Source of the DNA: Gracilibacillus alcaliphilus
Lineage (GTDB): Bacteria; Bacillota; Bacilli; Bacillales; Amphibacillaceae
DNA length: 64,000 nt
Assembly: GCF_016909015.1 (NCBI RefSeq)
Contig: NZ_JAFBFA010000029.1
Location: 1 to 64,000, forward strand
Reading direction: 5' to 3'
Below, piece after piece: positions 51,489-61,388 of this stretch. Position 1 is the first letter of the stretch. Every line of letters starts with the position of its first letter. The translations under genes were made by a program, and so were the position numbers. Under the pieces are notes generated by a model. It was not told where the DNA came from, searched no databases, and saw only the letters and a program-made list of their open reading frames with translations.

Positions 51489-52490
51489 ATGGAAGAACGG
51501 ATTATATCAGGTGAGTTGCGAGAGGACGAAATAACAGAAGAGTTAAGCCTTCGTCCGCAATTATTGAAGCAATATATAGGTCAACGGAAGGCAAAAGAAA
51601 ATTTGGCCATTTTTATCGAAGCTGCCAAAATGCGGAATGAGCCATTAGATCATGTCCTGCTGTATGGCCCACCGGGATTAGGTAAAACAACCATGGCTCA
51701 AATTATTGCCAATGAAATGGGGGTTCAGTTTAAACAAACCTCAGGCCCAGCAATTGAACGTTCTGGTGATTTGGCTGCGATCCTTTCTTCTTTAGAAACA
51801 GGGGATGTTCTCTTTATAGATGAAATACACCGGCTTCCTCGCGCAGTAGAAGAGATTCTCTATCCTGCTATGGAAGATTTTTGTCTGGATATTGTAATTG
51901 GACAAGGCCCTAGTGCACGATCAGTCCAGCTTGATTTGCCACCATTTACCTTAGTAGGTGCCACCACACGTGCTGGATTACTGTCGGCACCGCTTAGGGA
52001 TCGCTTTGGTGTGTTATCTCGCTTGGAATTTTATGAGGTCGTTGATTTATCTGCAATTGTAGAACGAACGGCTACCATTTTCGAAACGGAATTAAACCAA
52101 TCGGCTGCAATTGAGATTGCCCGAAGATCGCGTGGGACACCAAGGATTGCCAACCGTCTCCTTAAAAGAGTGCGGGATATTTCACAAGTGAAAGGTGAGT
52201 CCGCCATTTCATTAGACACAACGAGACAAGCGTTACAAATGCTGCAGGTTGATCAAGAGGGATTGGATCATATTGATCATAAATTGATGGAGGCAATGAT
52301 GGATGGTTTTAATGGCGGACCGGTTGGACTGGATACGATAGCAGCTTCTATTGGAGAGGAATCACAAACGATTGAAGATGTCTATGAGCCTTATTTATTA
52401 CAGCAAGGTTTTATCCAGCGCACGCCTCGTGGCAGAGTGGTCACACCAAAGGCCTATGCTCATTTTAATCGGGAGGTGCCAAACGCTTGA
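51489..52490 (+). CDS. ruvB: RuvB, Holliday-junction branch-migration ATPase
   Basis: A 333-residue AAA+ motor. Walker A is YGPPGLGKTT, Walker B VLFIDEIHRL, sensor 1 VGATTRAGLLSAPLRDRFG. The C-terminal winged helix has QGFIQRTPRGRVVT. It forms hexamers on DNA flanking RuvA. The start ATG follows AAAGGAGTTTCAGC. It overlaps the next small gene by four bases. Confidence 0.97.
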   Translation: MEERIISGELREDEITEELSLRPQLLKQYIGQRKAKENLAIFIEAAKMRNEPLDHVLLYGPPGLGKTTMAQIIANEMGVQFKQTSGPAIERSGDLAAILSSLETGDVLFIDEIHRLPRAVEEILYPAMEDFCLDIVIGQGPSARSVQLDLPPFTLVGATTRAGLLSAPLRDRFGVLSRLEFYEVVDLSAIVERTATIFETELNQSAAIEIARRSRGTPRIANRLLKRVRDISQVKGESAISLDTTRQALQMLQVDQEGLDHIDHKLMEAMMDGFNGGPVGLDTIAASIGEESQTIEDVYEPYLLQQGFIQRTPRGRVVTPKAYAHFNREVPNA

Positions 52491-52687
52491 CGGAGTTCGG
52501 AAAAATCTTTATTGTAATAGGGATTGTGTTTATTATAATCGGCTTGATTTGGGGATTTATTGGAAAGCTCCCTGGCGATATTAGCTTTAAAAAAGGGAAT
52601 GTATCCTTTCATTTTCCCATTATGACCTCTATTGTGGTCAGTATTATCTTAACGATTATTCTGGCTGTGATCAGCCGTTTCCGATAA
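52487..52687 (+). CDS. Small membrane protein of the DUF2905 family
   Basis: A 66-residue protein with two transmembrane helices (FIVIGIVFIIIGLIWGFIG; IMTSIVVSIILTIILAVI) around the conserved loop KLPGDISFKKGNVSFHFP, the mark of DUF2905. TTG 52487 overlaps the ruvB stop, and GGGAGGTG lies ten bases before it. Function unknown; the position between ruvB and queA is common in Firmicutes. Confidence 0.85.
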   Translation: MTEFGKIFIVIGIVFIIIGLIWGFIGKLPGDISFKKGNVSFHFPIMTSIVVSIILTIILAVISRFR

Positions 52688-52714
52688 TGTAAATTAGCTA
52701 GAAGGAGTAACCAT

Positions 52715-53743
52715 ATGGAAATTGAAGACTTTGATTTTAATCTGCCGGAGGAACTAATTGCACAAACTCCACTGAAGGAACGTACTCATTCGCGTTTAAT
52801 GGTATTAAACCGTGAAGAGCGTCGTATTTCTCATCATCATTTTTATGATATAGCGTCTTTTTTGCAAGAAGGGGACTGCTTGGTCTTAAATAATACAAAG
52901 GTATTACCGGCAAGGTTATATGGTGTGAAAGAAGATACAGGGGCAAAAGTGGAGGTCCTGTTATTGACGCAGCTGGAAGAGGATAACTGGGATGTGTTAG
53001 TAAAACCGGCTAAGAAAGTAAAAACAGGTACAACGATAAGCTTTGGGGATGGCAGACTAACTGCTACATGTCTCGAAACGAAGGAACATGGGGGCAGGGT
53101 ATTACGTTTCCGCTATCAAGGTATCTTCTATGAGGTATTGGATCAATTAGGAGAAATGCCATTACCGCCATATATTAAAGAACAGCTAGAAGAGAAAGAT
53201 CGTTACCAAACTGTATATGCTAAAGAGCAGGGCTCTGCTGCAGCACCTACTGCTGGACTGCATTTTACCGAAGCATTACTTAAATCCTTGCAGGAAAAAG
53301 GGATTGAAATCGCCTTTATTACTTTGCATGTCGGCTTAGGTACTTTTCGCCCTGTTAGTGTCGGCAGTGTAGAAGATCATGAGATGCACGCCGAGTTTTA
53401 TCAAATGACACAAACAACAGCAGATCAGCTCAATGCCGTAAAAGAACGAGGCGGACGCATTATTTCTGTGGGAACAACATCAACAAGGACATTAGAAACG
53501 ATTGCAAGAGATACCGGAGGGCGTTTTGAAGAACGCAATGGCTGGACGGATATCTTTATTTATCCACCTTATACTTTCCAGGCCATTGACGGTTTGATAA
53601 CGAATTTTCACTTGCCGAAATCCACCTTAATTATGTTAGTCAGTGCCTTGGCGGATCGAAATTTTATCCTTGAGGCCTATCAACAAGCCGTTGCAGAACG
53701 CTATCGTTTCTTTAGTTTTGGCGATGCAATGTTAATTTTGTAA
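52715..53743 (+). CDS. queA: QueA, S-adenosylmethionine:tRNA ribosyltransferase-isomerase
   Basis: A 342-residue enzyme that makes epoxyqueuosine on tRNA. Family marks are FDFNLPEELIAQTPLKERTH, VLNNTKVLPARLYG, AAPTAGLHFTEALL and ITNFHLPKSTLIMLVSAL. The start follows AGAAGGAGTAACCAT. It is followed after 16 bases by tgt, the previous step of the same pathway. Confidence 0.97.
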   Translation: MEIEDFDFNLPEELIAQTPLKERTHSRLMVLNREERRISHHHFYDIASFLQEGDCLVLNNTKVLPARLYGVKEDTGAKVEVLLLTQLEEDNWDVLVKPAKKVKTGTTISFGDGRLTATCLETKEHGGRVLRFRYQGIFYEVLDQLGEMPLPPYIKEQLEEKDRYQTVYAKEQGSAAAPTAGLHFTEALLKSLQEKGIEIAFITLHVGLGTFRPVSVGSVEDHEMHAEFYQMTQTTADQLNAVKERGGRIISVGTTSTRTLETIARDTGGRFEERNGWTDIFIYPPYTFQAIDGLITNFHLPKSTLIMLVSALADRNFILEAYQQAVAERYRFFSFGDAMLIL

Positions 53744-53759
53744 GGAGAGGAAACAGACA

Positions 53760-54899
53760 ATGACTGCGATCAGATATGAACATATCAAGACATGCAAACA
53801 GACAGGGGCGCGGTTAGGGAAGGTGCATACACCACATGGTACCTTTGATACGCCAGCCTTTATGCCGGTAGGAACATTGGCTACGGTCAAGACAATGAGT
53901 CCAGAAGAATTAAAAGAGATGGGCGCTAATATGATTCTGTCCAACACCTATCATTTATGGTTACGGCCGGGAGAAGATATTATCGAAGAAGCTGGCGGAT
54001 TACACAAGTTTATGAATTGGGACGGCTCCATACTTACCGATTCAGGCGGATTTCAAGTCTTTAGCTTAAGTGATTTAAGAAAAATTGAAGAAGAAGGCGT
54101 CCATTTCAGAAACCATTTAAGTGGAGAGAAGCTGTTCCTTTCACCAGAAAAATCAATGAAAATTCAGAATGCACTAGGTTCTGATATTATGATGGCCTTT
54201 GATGAATGCCCGCCATATCCAGCTGAGCATGACTATATGAAAAAGTCGGTAGAACGAACAAGTAGATGGGCAGAAAGATGTCTGGAAGCACATCAGCGCA
54301 AAGATATCCAAGGTTTATTTGGAATTGTTCAAGGCGGTGAATATGAAGACTTGCGCCGATTAAGTGCACAAGATTTAACCTCCTTAGATTTCCCGGGTTA
54401 TGCTATTGGCGGTTTATCTGTGGGCGAACCAAAAGATGTGATGAATCGTGTATTAGAATATACTACTCCTTTATTACCGGCAGACAAGCCGCGCTATTTA
54501 ATGGGAGTAGGTTCTCCAGATTCATTAATAGATGGAGCAGTCCGCGGAATAGACATGTTTGATTGTGTCCTGCCAACAAGAATTGCCCGTAATGGTACTT
54601 GTATGACATCCGAAGGCAGATTAGTAGTGCGTAATGCTAAGTTTGCCAGAGATTTCACACCGCTTGATCCTAATTGTGACTGCCATGTATGTCGCAACTA
54701 TACGCGTGCTTACATTCGTCACCTGGTCAAAGCGAATGAAACGTTTGGTTTTAGACTTACTACTTATCATAATCTATATTTTCTGTTAAAATTAATGGAG
54801 CAAGTTCGTGAAGCAATTATGCAGGACCGACTTGGTGATTTCAGAGAAGCATTCTTTGAGCAATATGGTTTTAACAAGCCTAATGCAAAGAACTTTTAA
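53760..54899 (+). CDS. tgt: Tgt, queuine tRNA-ribosyltransferase
   Basis: A 379-residue enzyme exchanging guanine for preQ1 at the tRNA wobble position. DSGGFQVFSL holds the general acid Asp, FDCVLPTRIARNG the nucleophile Asp region. Zinc ligands lie in CDCHVCRNYTRAYIRHL. The start follows AAGGAGAGGAAACAGACA. Confidence 0.97.
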   Translation: MTAIRYEHIKTCKQTGARLGKVHTPHGTFDTPAFMPVGTLATVKTMSPEELKEMGANMILSNTYHLWLRPGEDIIEEAGGLHKFMNWDGSILTDSGGFQVFSLSDLRKIEEEGVHFRNHLSGEKLFLSPEKSMKIQNALGSDIMMAFDECPPYPAEHDYMKKSVERTSRWAERCLEAHQRKDIQGLFGIVQGGEYEDLRRLSAQDLTSLDFPGYAIGGLSVGEPKDVMNRVLEYTTPLLPADKPRYLMGVGSPDSLIDGAVRGIDMFDCVLPTRIARNGTCMTSEGRLVVRNAKFARDFTPLDPNCDCHVCRNYTRAYIRHLVKANETFGFRLTTYHNLYFLLKLMEQVREAIMQDRLGDFREAFFEQYGFNKPNAKNF

Positions 54900-54916
54900 G
54901 AAGGGAGGCAATATGA

Positions 54917-55180
54917 ATGGAGATTTTAGCAACTTTTGGACCACTTGTTCTAATGATTGTGATTTTCTATTTTCTTTTAATTAGACCACAACAAAAGAAA
55001 CAGAAACAAGTGAATCAAATGCAATCCGAACTGCAAAAAGGAGACAAGGTCATTACAATTGGCGGTTTCCACGGTACGGTTCATGCGCTAGATGAAAATC
55101 AAATTGTACTGATAGCTGGTGATGGCTCTAAGCTTACATATGATCGCTCGGCAGTACGCGACGTAGTAGAAAAAGGCTAA
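54917..55180 (+). CDS. yajC: YajC, preprotein translocase accessory subunit
   Basis: An 87-residue protein with one N-terminal transmembrane helix (FGPLVLMIVIFYFLLI) followed by RPQQKKQKQ, the family signature, and a small beta domain (GDKVITIGGFHGTVHAL). It associates with SecDF, whose gene is also in this window. The start follows AAGGGAGGCAATATGA. A terminator follows the gene. Confidence 0.95.
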   Translation: MEILATFGPLVLMIVIFYFLLIRPQQKKQKQVNQMQSELQKGDKVITIGGFHGTVHALDENQIVLIAGDGSKLTYDRSAVRDVVEKG

Positions 55181-55190
55181 CAGACCCAGA

Positions 55191-55226
55191 TAATAATACC
55201 AAGGCCATAGGTGCCTTGGTATTATT
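55191..55226 (+). terminator. Terminator after yajC
   Basis: A 13-bp stem AATAATACCAAGGC/GCCTTGGTATTATT with a 6-base loop, followed by T-rich sequence. Confidence 0.75.
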
Positions 55227-55275
55227 TATCTTCCTCATTAAATGCTCACATAATGGAACTAATAACTTGCCACAT

Positions 55276-55653
55276 CTATTTATGCCCTTCTGGTTTTGCT
55301 ATATTGACACCGATAATGGATCCGATAATGGCAAGAAGTAGGTAAGCGGTATAATGAACGAACTCAACGACAGTGAACGCGGCTTCTAAGCCTAAAAAAC
55401 GGTAACTGGCAACAATGAGACAGTACAATAAGCTTGTTGCTGCTCCTACAACAATCCCCTTATGTTTGGCTTTCAATCCAGCAATAACCCCTCCTGTAAA
55501 CAAAGCAAGAAAACTAAGCAGCAACACAGATAATTCAAGTGTGGACTCTCCTAAAGATGTAAAACGCAAGAGTAAGGTTAAAATGACACTTGCAATCAGC
55601 ATCATACATAGTGAACTTAGTACCCCAAACATGACTCCGACAACGATCCGCAA
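55276..55653 (-). CDS. yrzE: YrzE-like four-helix membrane protein (TIGR04086 type)
   Basis: A 125-residue membrane protein with four hydrophobic segments, the third following FTGGVIAGLKAKHKG, a family-typical loop. yrzE lies between yajC and yrbG in Bacillus subtilis, on the opposite strand as here. TTG 55653 follows GGGGTGGATCATA. Function unknown. Confidence 0.8.
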   Translation of the reverse strand: MRIVVGVMFGVLSSLCMMLIASVILTLLLRFTSLGESTLELSVLLLSFLALFTGGVIAGLKAKHKGIVVGAATSLLYCLIVASYRFLGLEAAFTVVEFVHYTAYLLLAIIGSIIGVNIAKPEGHK

Positions 55654-55782
55654 TATGATCCACCCCTAACACTTTTCTTATAATATATGCATGTCCCTAG
55701 GCAGCTAGAAGCAGACAACGAATAAACATATAGATTTGAGGATAAGCTAATAGATAATGTTTGTTTAAAGGAAGTGAGATGT

Positions 55783-56457
55783 TTGGGTATCGAAGAGGCT
55801 TTTTTGCTTATAGCTAGGACATTATTTTATTATTTTGCTGTCGTTGTCGTTTTCCGTTTAATGGGCAAACGGGAAGTTGGGGAATTAAGTATTTTTGATA
55901 TCGTTGTTTATATTATGATTGCAGAAATTGCTGTCATTAGTATTGACGAACTGGACAAGTTTTTTGGATATGGCTTAATTCCAATGGCAGTATTGCTGGC
56001 AATTCAAAGGGTAACTGCTTTGATCTCCCTAAAGAGCCCTTCATTTCGAAATTGGTTTGAAGGCAAGCCGGCTATTATTATCTCACAAGGCAAAATTGAT
56101 GAATATCAGATGAAGAAAAATCGTGTCAATTTTGATGATCTTATACAGCAATTAAGACAGCAAGGGACAAAAAGTATTCAGGATGTTGACTATGCTATTT
56201 TGGAACCGTCAGGAAACTTATCTATTATTGAAAAAGAAAAAAATCAAGTTTCTACGGATCAGATCAACGGTCTTGTCATGCCTCTTATTATAGATGGAAG
56301 GTTGCAAGAACAAGCTTTACTTCAATTAAAAAAAGATAAGCAATGGCTGCTGGAAGAATTACAGAAAAGGAATTTTCAGACGATAGAAGAAGTGTCTTTC
56401 TGTTCAATAGACAATCAGAATGAATGGTATATTGATAAGAAAAACGAGAAGATATAA
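55783..56457 (+). CDS. yrbG: YrbG, DUF421 membrane protein
   Basis: A 224-residue protein with three N-terminal transmembrane helices (residues about 5-75, VVVVFRLMGKREVGELSIFD) and a cytoplasmic DUF421/YetF domain (KPAIIISQGKIDEYQMKKN...VDYAILEPSGNLSII). I chose TTG 55783 because GGAAG lies eight bases before it; GTG 55774 overlaps that site. YetF-like proteins occur in spore and membrane contexts; function is unknown. Confidence 0.85.
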   Translation: MGIEEAFLLIARTLFYYFAVVVVFRLMGKREVGELSIFDIVVYIMIAEIAVISIDELDKFFGYGLIPMAVLLAIQRVTALISLKSPSFRNWFEGKPAIIISQGKIDEYQMKKNRVNFDDLIQQLRQQGTKSIQDVDYAILEPSGNLSIIEKEKNQVSTDQINGLVMPLIIDGRLQEQALLQLKKDKQWLLEELQKRNFQTIEEVSFCSIDNQNEWYIDKKNEKI

Positions 56458-56505
56458 ACATATAAGACAAGCAGCTCTAGGCATGTGAAGGAATAGCCAA
56501 TGAAA

Positions 56506-56544
56506 GGCCTCTCTCCCTGTTAACAGTTAAGGAGAGAAGGCTTG
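56506..56544 (-). terminator. Terminator of spoVB
   Basis: On the minus strand a stem GCCTTCTCTCC/GGGAGAGAGGC with one mismatch begins two bases after the spoVB stop and ends in CTTTCATT; T run is weak. Confidence 0.5.
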
Positions 56545-56545
56545 C

Positions 56546-58105
56546 TTAAGGATGAGAACGAGGATTTGGTGATTTTTTAAGCTGTTTCAGTTCATCAAGC
56601 CGGATAAATTGCAGACCGAATAGAAACAGGATATAACCGGCAAATAAAAGCAGGAGAATAATAACGAATAGTAAGTGATTGCCATGTTCAAATTGGAATA
56701 CATGAAGCAGTAATTCTCCAAGCCAAAATGTTAAGCCAATCAAGGCAATCATCTTTATCAGCATAACAGATGAAAGATGAAAGTGAATAGACTTGTACAA
56801 GGTAATCAGGTGCAGCACGGTTCCAATAATCACACCGGCACACATAGCAATTGCGGCACCAAATATGCCGATTTGCGGGTTGGTTGCTAACACAATTAAC
56901 ACAACGAATTTAATAATGGTAGAGATGATATTGTTCCACATTGCCTGCTTGGCCAAATCCAATGCTTGTAAAGACGCATTTAATGGGAATTGGATATACA
57001 TAAACAGAAAACAAGGTGCCATTATTTTAAGAAATATACTGGCATTTGCTGTTCCATACATATATTGAAGGATAGTATCAGCAAATAAGGTCAGCAGTAC
57101 GGTGGCAATCGCTCCCGAAGCAAACGAGATGCGAATGGCCTGATGGATACGGTAATGAATACGCTGGGAATGTTTTAACGCCTCTGCTTCACTTAGATTT
57201 GGAACGAGTGCAACGGCGAGTGAATGAGTAATAAACGTCGGTAAAAATAATAACGGCAGTGCATATCCAGTTAACATACCATATTGTTTGGTAGCTACCG
57301 TTGCTTGGTAACCTGCCAGTGCGAGACTTTGTGCAACTAAAATAGGTTCTAAGAAATTGGCGGTTGAATTAACCATCCGGCTGGCTGTGCTGGGAATTGC
57401 AATGGAAAAGAGCTGTTGCAAAGTCTGCTTCCCTGTCTTGATATACTTCCAGACATTTTTTCTTAACTTGATTTGTTTTTTCAGTTGGAAGGCATGCATC
57501 ATGTACCATAGGGAAATGGCTTCCCCAATAATAACAGAAATCATTGCTCCAGCCGCTGCATATTCGACGCCATAAGGAGCCAAATAGCTGACTAAAATCA
57601 TGACAAAGGCTATCCGTACGATTTGTTCAATGACTTGAGCATAACTTTGTGGTTTCATATTTTGTCTGCCTTGAAAGTAACCACGGATGACTGCAGACAC
57701 GGCACTGATCGGTATAATTGGAATAATCGCCATCATCGGATAAAAAACTCGTTCATCTGTTAGCAAATACTGTGTAATATAAGGTATAATCATAAACATG
57801 ATGAATGAAGAAATGATGCTGAGTGAGACGGTAATCGATAAGGAGATGATCAAGATTTGTTTGATTTTATGGTGATCGCGTTTGGCTTCTGCCTCAGCAA
57901 CACGCTTGGCAATGGCGATCGGCAGGCCCACTTGCGAAATGGTATACATTAAAAAAAGGGTAGGCAATGCCATGTTGTATAAGCCAATCCCTTCTTCACC
58001 CATCAAACGTGCTACAATAATTCGGTTGATAAAACCCAGAAATCTGGTAATCATACCGGCTGCGATTAATATCAATGTCCCTTTTAGAAAATTTTGTTTG
58101 GTCAC
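56546..58105 (-). CDS. spoVB: SpoVB, polysaccharide flippase of spore cortex synthesis
   Basis: A 519-residue member of the MOP flippase family with about 12-14 transmembrane helices. The start FLKGTLILIAAGMITRFLGF and the motif RLMGEEGIGLYNMALP are family-typical. It is thought to move the lipid-linked cortex precursor across the outer forespore membrane. The position next to yrbG and comN agrees with Bacillus subtilis. A Lys/Pro-rich tail ends the protein. Another MurJ-like role is possible. Confidence 0.9.
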   Translation of the reverse strand: MTKQNFLKGTLILIAAGMITRFLGFINRIIVARLMGEEGIGLYNMALPTLFLMYTISQVGLPIAIAKRVAEAEAKRDHHKIKQILIISLSITVSLSIISSFIMFMIIPYITQYLLTDERVFYPMMAIIPIIPISAVSAVIRGYFQGRQNMKPQSYAQVIEQIVRIAFVMILVSYLAPYGVEYAAAGAMISVIIGEAISLWYMMHAFQLKKQIKLRKNVWKYIKTGKQTLQQLFSIAIPSTASRMVNSTANFLEPILVAQSLALAGYQATVATKQYGMLTGYALPLLFLPTFITHSLAVALVPNLSEAEALKHSQRIHYRIHQAIRISFASGAIATVLLTLFADTILQYMYGTANASIFLKIMAPCFLFMYIQFPLNASLQALDLAKQAMWNNIISTIIKFVVLIVLATNPQIGIFGAAIAMCAGVIIGTVLHLITLYKSIHFHLSSVMLIKMIALIGLTFWLGELLLHVFQFEHGNHLLFVIILLLLFAGYILFLFGLQFIRLDELKQLKKSPNPRSHP

Positions 58106-58468
58106 TTTGATCGACCTGCCTTCTCAAATAGAAATTTTTCATATACAATGAATTATATGCAATAGAAGAGGACAGGCATGACAAATTGAGGGAGTTTTTT
58201 TATACTAATTAAAAGATAAAATAAATCTTGCCTATCAATAGACGGATTTTATCTATTGATGATGGTTATACGGAGTGGCCTGTTTGTGAATTTCTTGCTT
58301 AAGTTTGTTAAGCTCAAATGAGCTAATATCCTGATAAGCTTTGCAAGTCACTTAATATAGCAGTGTGATGTTTGCTCCCGATGAATAAGTCACTTTAATC
58401 CACCAAGTTTAACTAGAGTGGTCATTCAGGATGATTATGAGTCTAAGTTTTAGAAATAGGGGGTTATC
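58106..58468. other. Divergent gap between spoVB and comN with a palindrome
   Basis: The gap holds a perfect inverted repeat ATCAATAGA/TCTATTGAT (58234-58242 and 58252-58260, 9-base spacer), 129 bases upstream of spoVB. It could be an operator or a weak hairpin. Otherwise AT-rich, with no gene seen. Confidence 0.35.
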
Positions 58469-58759
58469 ATGATGAGGAAACCAGTAGCAGCTTGGAGAAA
58501 TGAAGTCACTGAAATATTAGAAAGCAAAGTAGAAGAATTCAAAATGTTAGACTATTCCAAAGTAACAAGTGATGATATATGGAATTGCCTGAAAGAAAAA
58601 GTATGGAAGGGCGAACCAGAGAAATCCCTTTCAGAGCTTATTCAAGATATATATCATTTGCCAGCGAACTTATTTATAACTTATCTAACGCAAAAAACAT
58701 GGACAGATAGCAATCTGCAGGAATCATTAGACGCCATTTTAGGGAAGAATAGTACCTAA
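58469..58759 (+). CDS. comN: ComN, post-transcriptional regulator of late competence mRNA
   Basis: A 96-residue helical protein: VAAWRNEVTEILESKVEEFK at the front, then DDIWNCLKEKVWKG and HLPANLFITYLTQKTW, characteristic of ComN (YrzD). In Bacillus subtilis it controls comE mRNA and sits beside spoVB. Two adjacent Met codons occur; AATAGGGGGTTATC precedes the first. Confidence 0.85.
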   Translation: MMRKPVAAWRNEVTEILESKVEEFKMLDYSKVTSDDIWNCLKEKVWKGEPEKSLSELIQDIYHLPANLFITYLTQKTWTDSNLQESLDAILGKNST

Positions 58760-58874
58760 AAACAACTGCTATTATTCAAGTTAGCTTCGTAAAAACGGCT
58801 TCTCGAAGCAGACATTACACGGCTAAACCGTACTAAGTATATCTCTTGGTTTGGTAGTTATAATTGCCCGTTTA

Positions 58875-58897
58875 AGCTGTCATAAGGGATGACAGCT
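58875..58897. promoter_or_regulatory. Palindrome upstream of secDF
   Basis: A perfect 9-bp inverted repeat AGCTGTCAT-aaggg-ATGACAGCT lies 180 bases before secDF without a T run. It may be an operator or RNA hairpin. The rest of the 58760-59076 gap holds nothing else I can name. Confidence 0.35.
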
Positions 58898-59076
58898 GGC
58901 AAATATAACTCATAATGTAATTGACGATATAATCATTGTTTGGCTGACTACCTGAGAAAGAAGTTAACTGGTTAATCAATAGGACGGTACAAACAAGGGT
59001 AAATGAACGAAGTGGAAACGGCAGGTTCCCCATACCGTAAGATGGAATGGGTTGATAATTTAGGGAGGATTTATAG

Positions 59077-61338
59077 ATGATAAAACGAGGAAGAATTGTT
59101 GCCTTTTTTCTAATGATTATTATATTTGGGGCAACAATCGGTACTACATATTCTGGAGTGGCCAGCAAAATCAACCTTGGGCTGGATCTTCAAGGTGGAT
59201 TTGAAGTGTTATATGAGGTCAGACCGCTAGATGATGGCCAAGAAATAGATCGCAGTGTATTAGAAGCCACCGTGTCTAATTTAGAGCGTCGTGTCAATTC
59301 AATCGGGATCAGTGAGCCTAGTTTTACAATTGAGGAACCCGATCGAATTCGTGTACAATTAGCAGGAGTGGAAGATCAAGAGCAAGCTAGAGAAATGCTG
59401 GCAACTACAGCAGAACTGTCATTTCGTGATGTGAATAATAAGAAATATTTAGATGGTTCTGATCTTCAAGAAGGAAGTGCGCGACAGGATTTTAACCCTG
59501 AGACCAATCAACCGATTGTAAGTGTCAAATTCCGAGATGCCGATGCATTTGGGGATACAACACAAGCGATTAGAGATGATCCGGATGTCCCGAACCGTGT
59601 CGTTATTTGGATGGATTATGAAGAGGGAGACAGTTATGAAGAGGAACTTGGTAAGGAAGACTCGAAGGTTGTTTCTGATCCAGGGTTCCAACAGGTGCTG
59701 CGTACGACCGATATTATGATCGAGAGTTCCACCTTTACGGTAGAATCAGCCCAGCAATTAGCCGACTTATTGAATGCCGGTTCATTGCCTGTCGATTTAC
59801 ATGAAGAGTTTTCTACTTCAGTTGGTGCCCAATTTGGACAGCAAGCTTTGGATAAAACGGTTTTTGCAGGCTTTCTTGGTGTACTGCTAATTTTCATTTT
59901 TATGATTGCCTATTATCGCTTCCCTGGTGTTATCGCCGTACTTACACTAAGTATTTATATTTATTTGGTATTACTAGTATTCCAGTTAATGAATGGGGTA
60001 TTGACATTACCAGGTATTGCAGCTTTAGTGCTAGGGGTCGGCATGGCGGTAGATGCCAATATCATCACCTATGAGCGAATCAAAGAAGAGCTCAAGGAAG
60101 GTAAGTCCGTCAAGACAGCATTTAAAATCGGTAACAAGAATTCGTTCGTTACTATTCTGGATGCCAATATTACTACGATGATTGCGGCCGCTGTACTATT
60201 TATATTTGGTTCTAGTTCGGTCAAAGGTTTTGCCACCTTATTACTAGTAAGTATTGTCTTAAGTTTTGTAACAGCAGTATTTGGTTCCCGGCTGTTCTTG
60301 AGTTTATGGGTGAATAGTAATTTCTTGAAAAATCGTACTAGCTGGTTTGGTGTAAGGAAAAACCAGATTCGTGATCTGAATAGTAAAGAGGAAATACAGC
60401 CTACTGTATTTGGCCGTTATTTTGATATTGTTAAACACCGCAATAAGTTTTTCGCACTGTCTATTATCTTAGTGGTGGCTGGTATTGTCTGCTTAGCTGT
60501 ATTTCGCCTGAATTTAGGAATCGATTTTATCGCTGGTTCCCGGGTAGAGGTGCTTGCTGATCAGCCTGTTAATGCCGAACAGATTGAGGAATCATTTGAA
60601 CAAGTGGAATTGGAAGTAAGTGCACCGGTCGTTATTTCTGGTGATAATGAAAACATTGCCGTTGCCCGTTTTTCAGAGCACCTTTCTCAAGAAAAAATTG
60701 CAGAGATCAGGGCCCAGTTTGAAGAGGAATATGGACATGCGCCTACGGTTAGTTCAGTTTCACCGATTGTTGGTCAAGAGCTGGCCAAGAACGCCTTATT
60801 GGCTGTGTTATATGCTTCGCTAGGTATTATCATTTATTTGGGCTTTCGCTTTGAATTCTATTATGGTGTGACAGCCGTAATCGCCTTACTGTATGATGCA
60901 TTCTTTATCTTAGCCTTGTTTGCTATTACTAGGATGGAGTTCGATATTACAATTATTGCAGCCATCTTGACGGTGGTCGGTTATTCGATCAATGATACGA
61001 TTGTTACCTTTGACCGAATACGCGAGAATTTAAGGAAGAAGAAAAAGGTTAAATCTTTTGATGAATTAGCAAAGATAGTCAATGATAGTTTGATTCAGAC
61101 ACTGACAAGAAGTATTAATACCGTGCTTACCGTGATTTTTGCGGCTGTGATGTTGTTTTTATTTGGTGCACCTGCCATTACCAACTTCTCCTTCGCCTTA
61201 ATCGTTGGTTTACTTGCAGGTACGTATTCATCGTTATTTCTTGCTGCCCAACTATGGCTCGTATGGCGAGGGAAGTCTATCAAGGAAAAACCGATTATCT
61301 ATCAAGAGAAAAAATACAATGATGGCCCACAAGTGTAA
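59077..61338 (+). CDS. secDF: SecDF, fused protein-export motor
   Basis: A 753-residue RND-type membrane protein combining SecD and SecF, as in Bacillus. The SecD half has LGLDLQGGFEVLYEV, a large P1 domain and LGVGMAVDANIITYERIKEE. The SecF half starts near residue 445 with LNLGIDFIAGSRVEV and has VGYSINDTIVTFDRIRENL. It uses the proton gradient to pull proteins out of SecYEG. The start follows TTTAGGGAGGATTTATAG. A terminator follows. Confidence 0.97.
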   Translation: MIKRGRIVAFFLMIIIFGATIGTTYSGVASKINLGLDLQGGFEVLYEVRPLDDGQEIDRSVLEATVSNLERRVNSIGISEPSFTIEEPDRIRVQLAGVEDQEQAREMLATTAELSFRDVNNKKYLDGSDLQEGSARQDFNPETNQPIVSVKFRDADAFGDTTQAIRDDPDVPNRVVIWMDYEEGDSYEEELGKEDSKVVSDPGFQQVLRTTDIMIESSTFTVESAQQLADLLNAGSLPVDLHEEFSTSVGAQFGQQALDKTVFAGFLGVLLIFIFMIAYYRFPGVIAVLTLSIYIYLVLLVFQLMNGVLTLPGIAALVLGVGMAVDANIITYERIKEELKEGKSVKTAFKIGNKNSFVTILDANITTMIAAAVLFIFGSSSVKGFATLLLVSIVLSFVTAVFGSRLFLSLWVNSNFLKNRTSWFGVRKNQIRDLNSKEEIQPTVFGRYFDIVKHRNKFFALSIILVVAGIVCLAVFRLNLGIDFIAGSRVEVLADQPVNAEQIEESFEQVELEVSAPVVISGDNENIAVARFSEHLSQEKIAEIRAQFEEEYGHAPTVSSVSPIVGQELAKNALLAVLYASLGIIIYLGFRFEFYYGVTAVIALLYDAFFILALFAITRMEFDITIIAAILTVVGYSINDTIVTFDRIRENLRKKKKVKSFDELAKIVNDSLIQTLTRSINTVLTVIFAAVMLFLFGAPAITNFSFALIVGLLAGTYSSLFLAAQLWLVWRGKSIKEKPIIYQEKKYNDGPQV

Positions 61339-61356
61339 GCAGTGGGCTAATAGATC

Positions 61357-61388
61357 AAAAAAGCTGGGCATAATGCCTAGCTTTTTTA
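61357..61388 (+). terminator. Terminator after secDF
   Basis: A 15-bp stem AAAAAAGCTGGGCAT/ATGCCTAGCTTTTTT with one wobble and a tiny loop. Confidence 0.85.
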
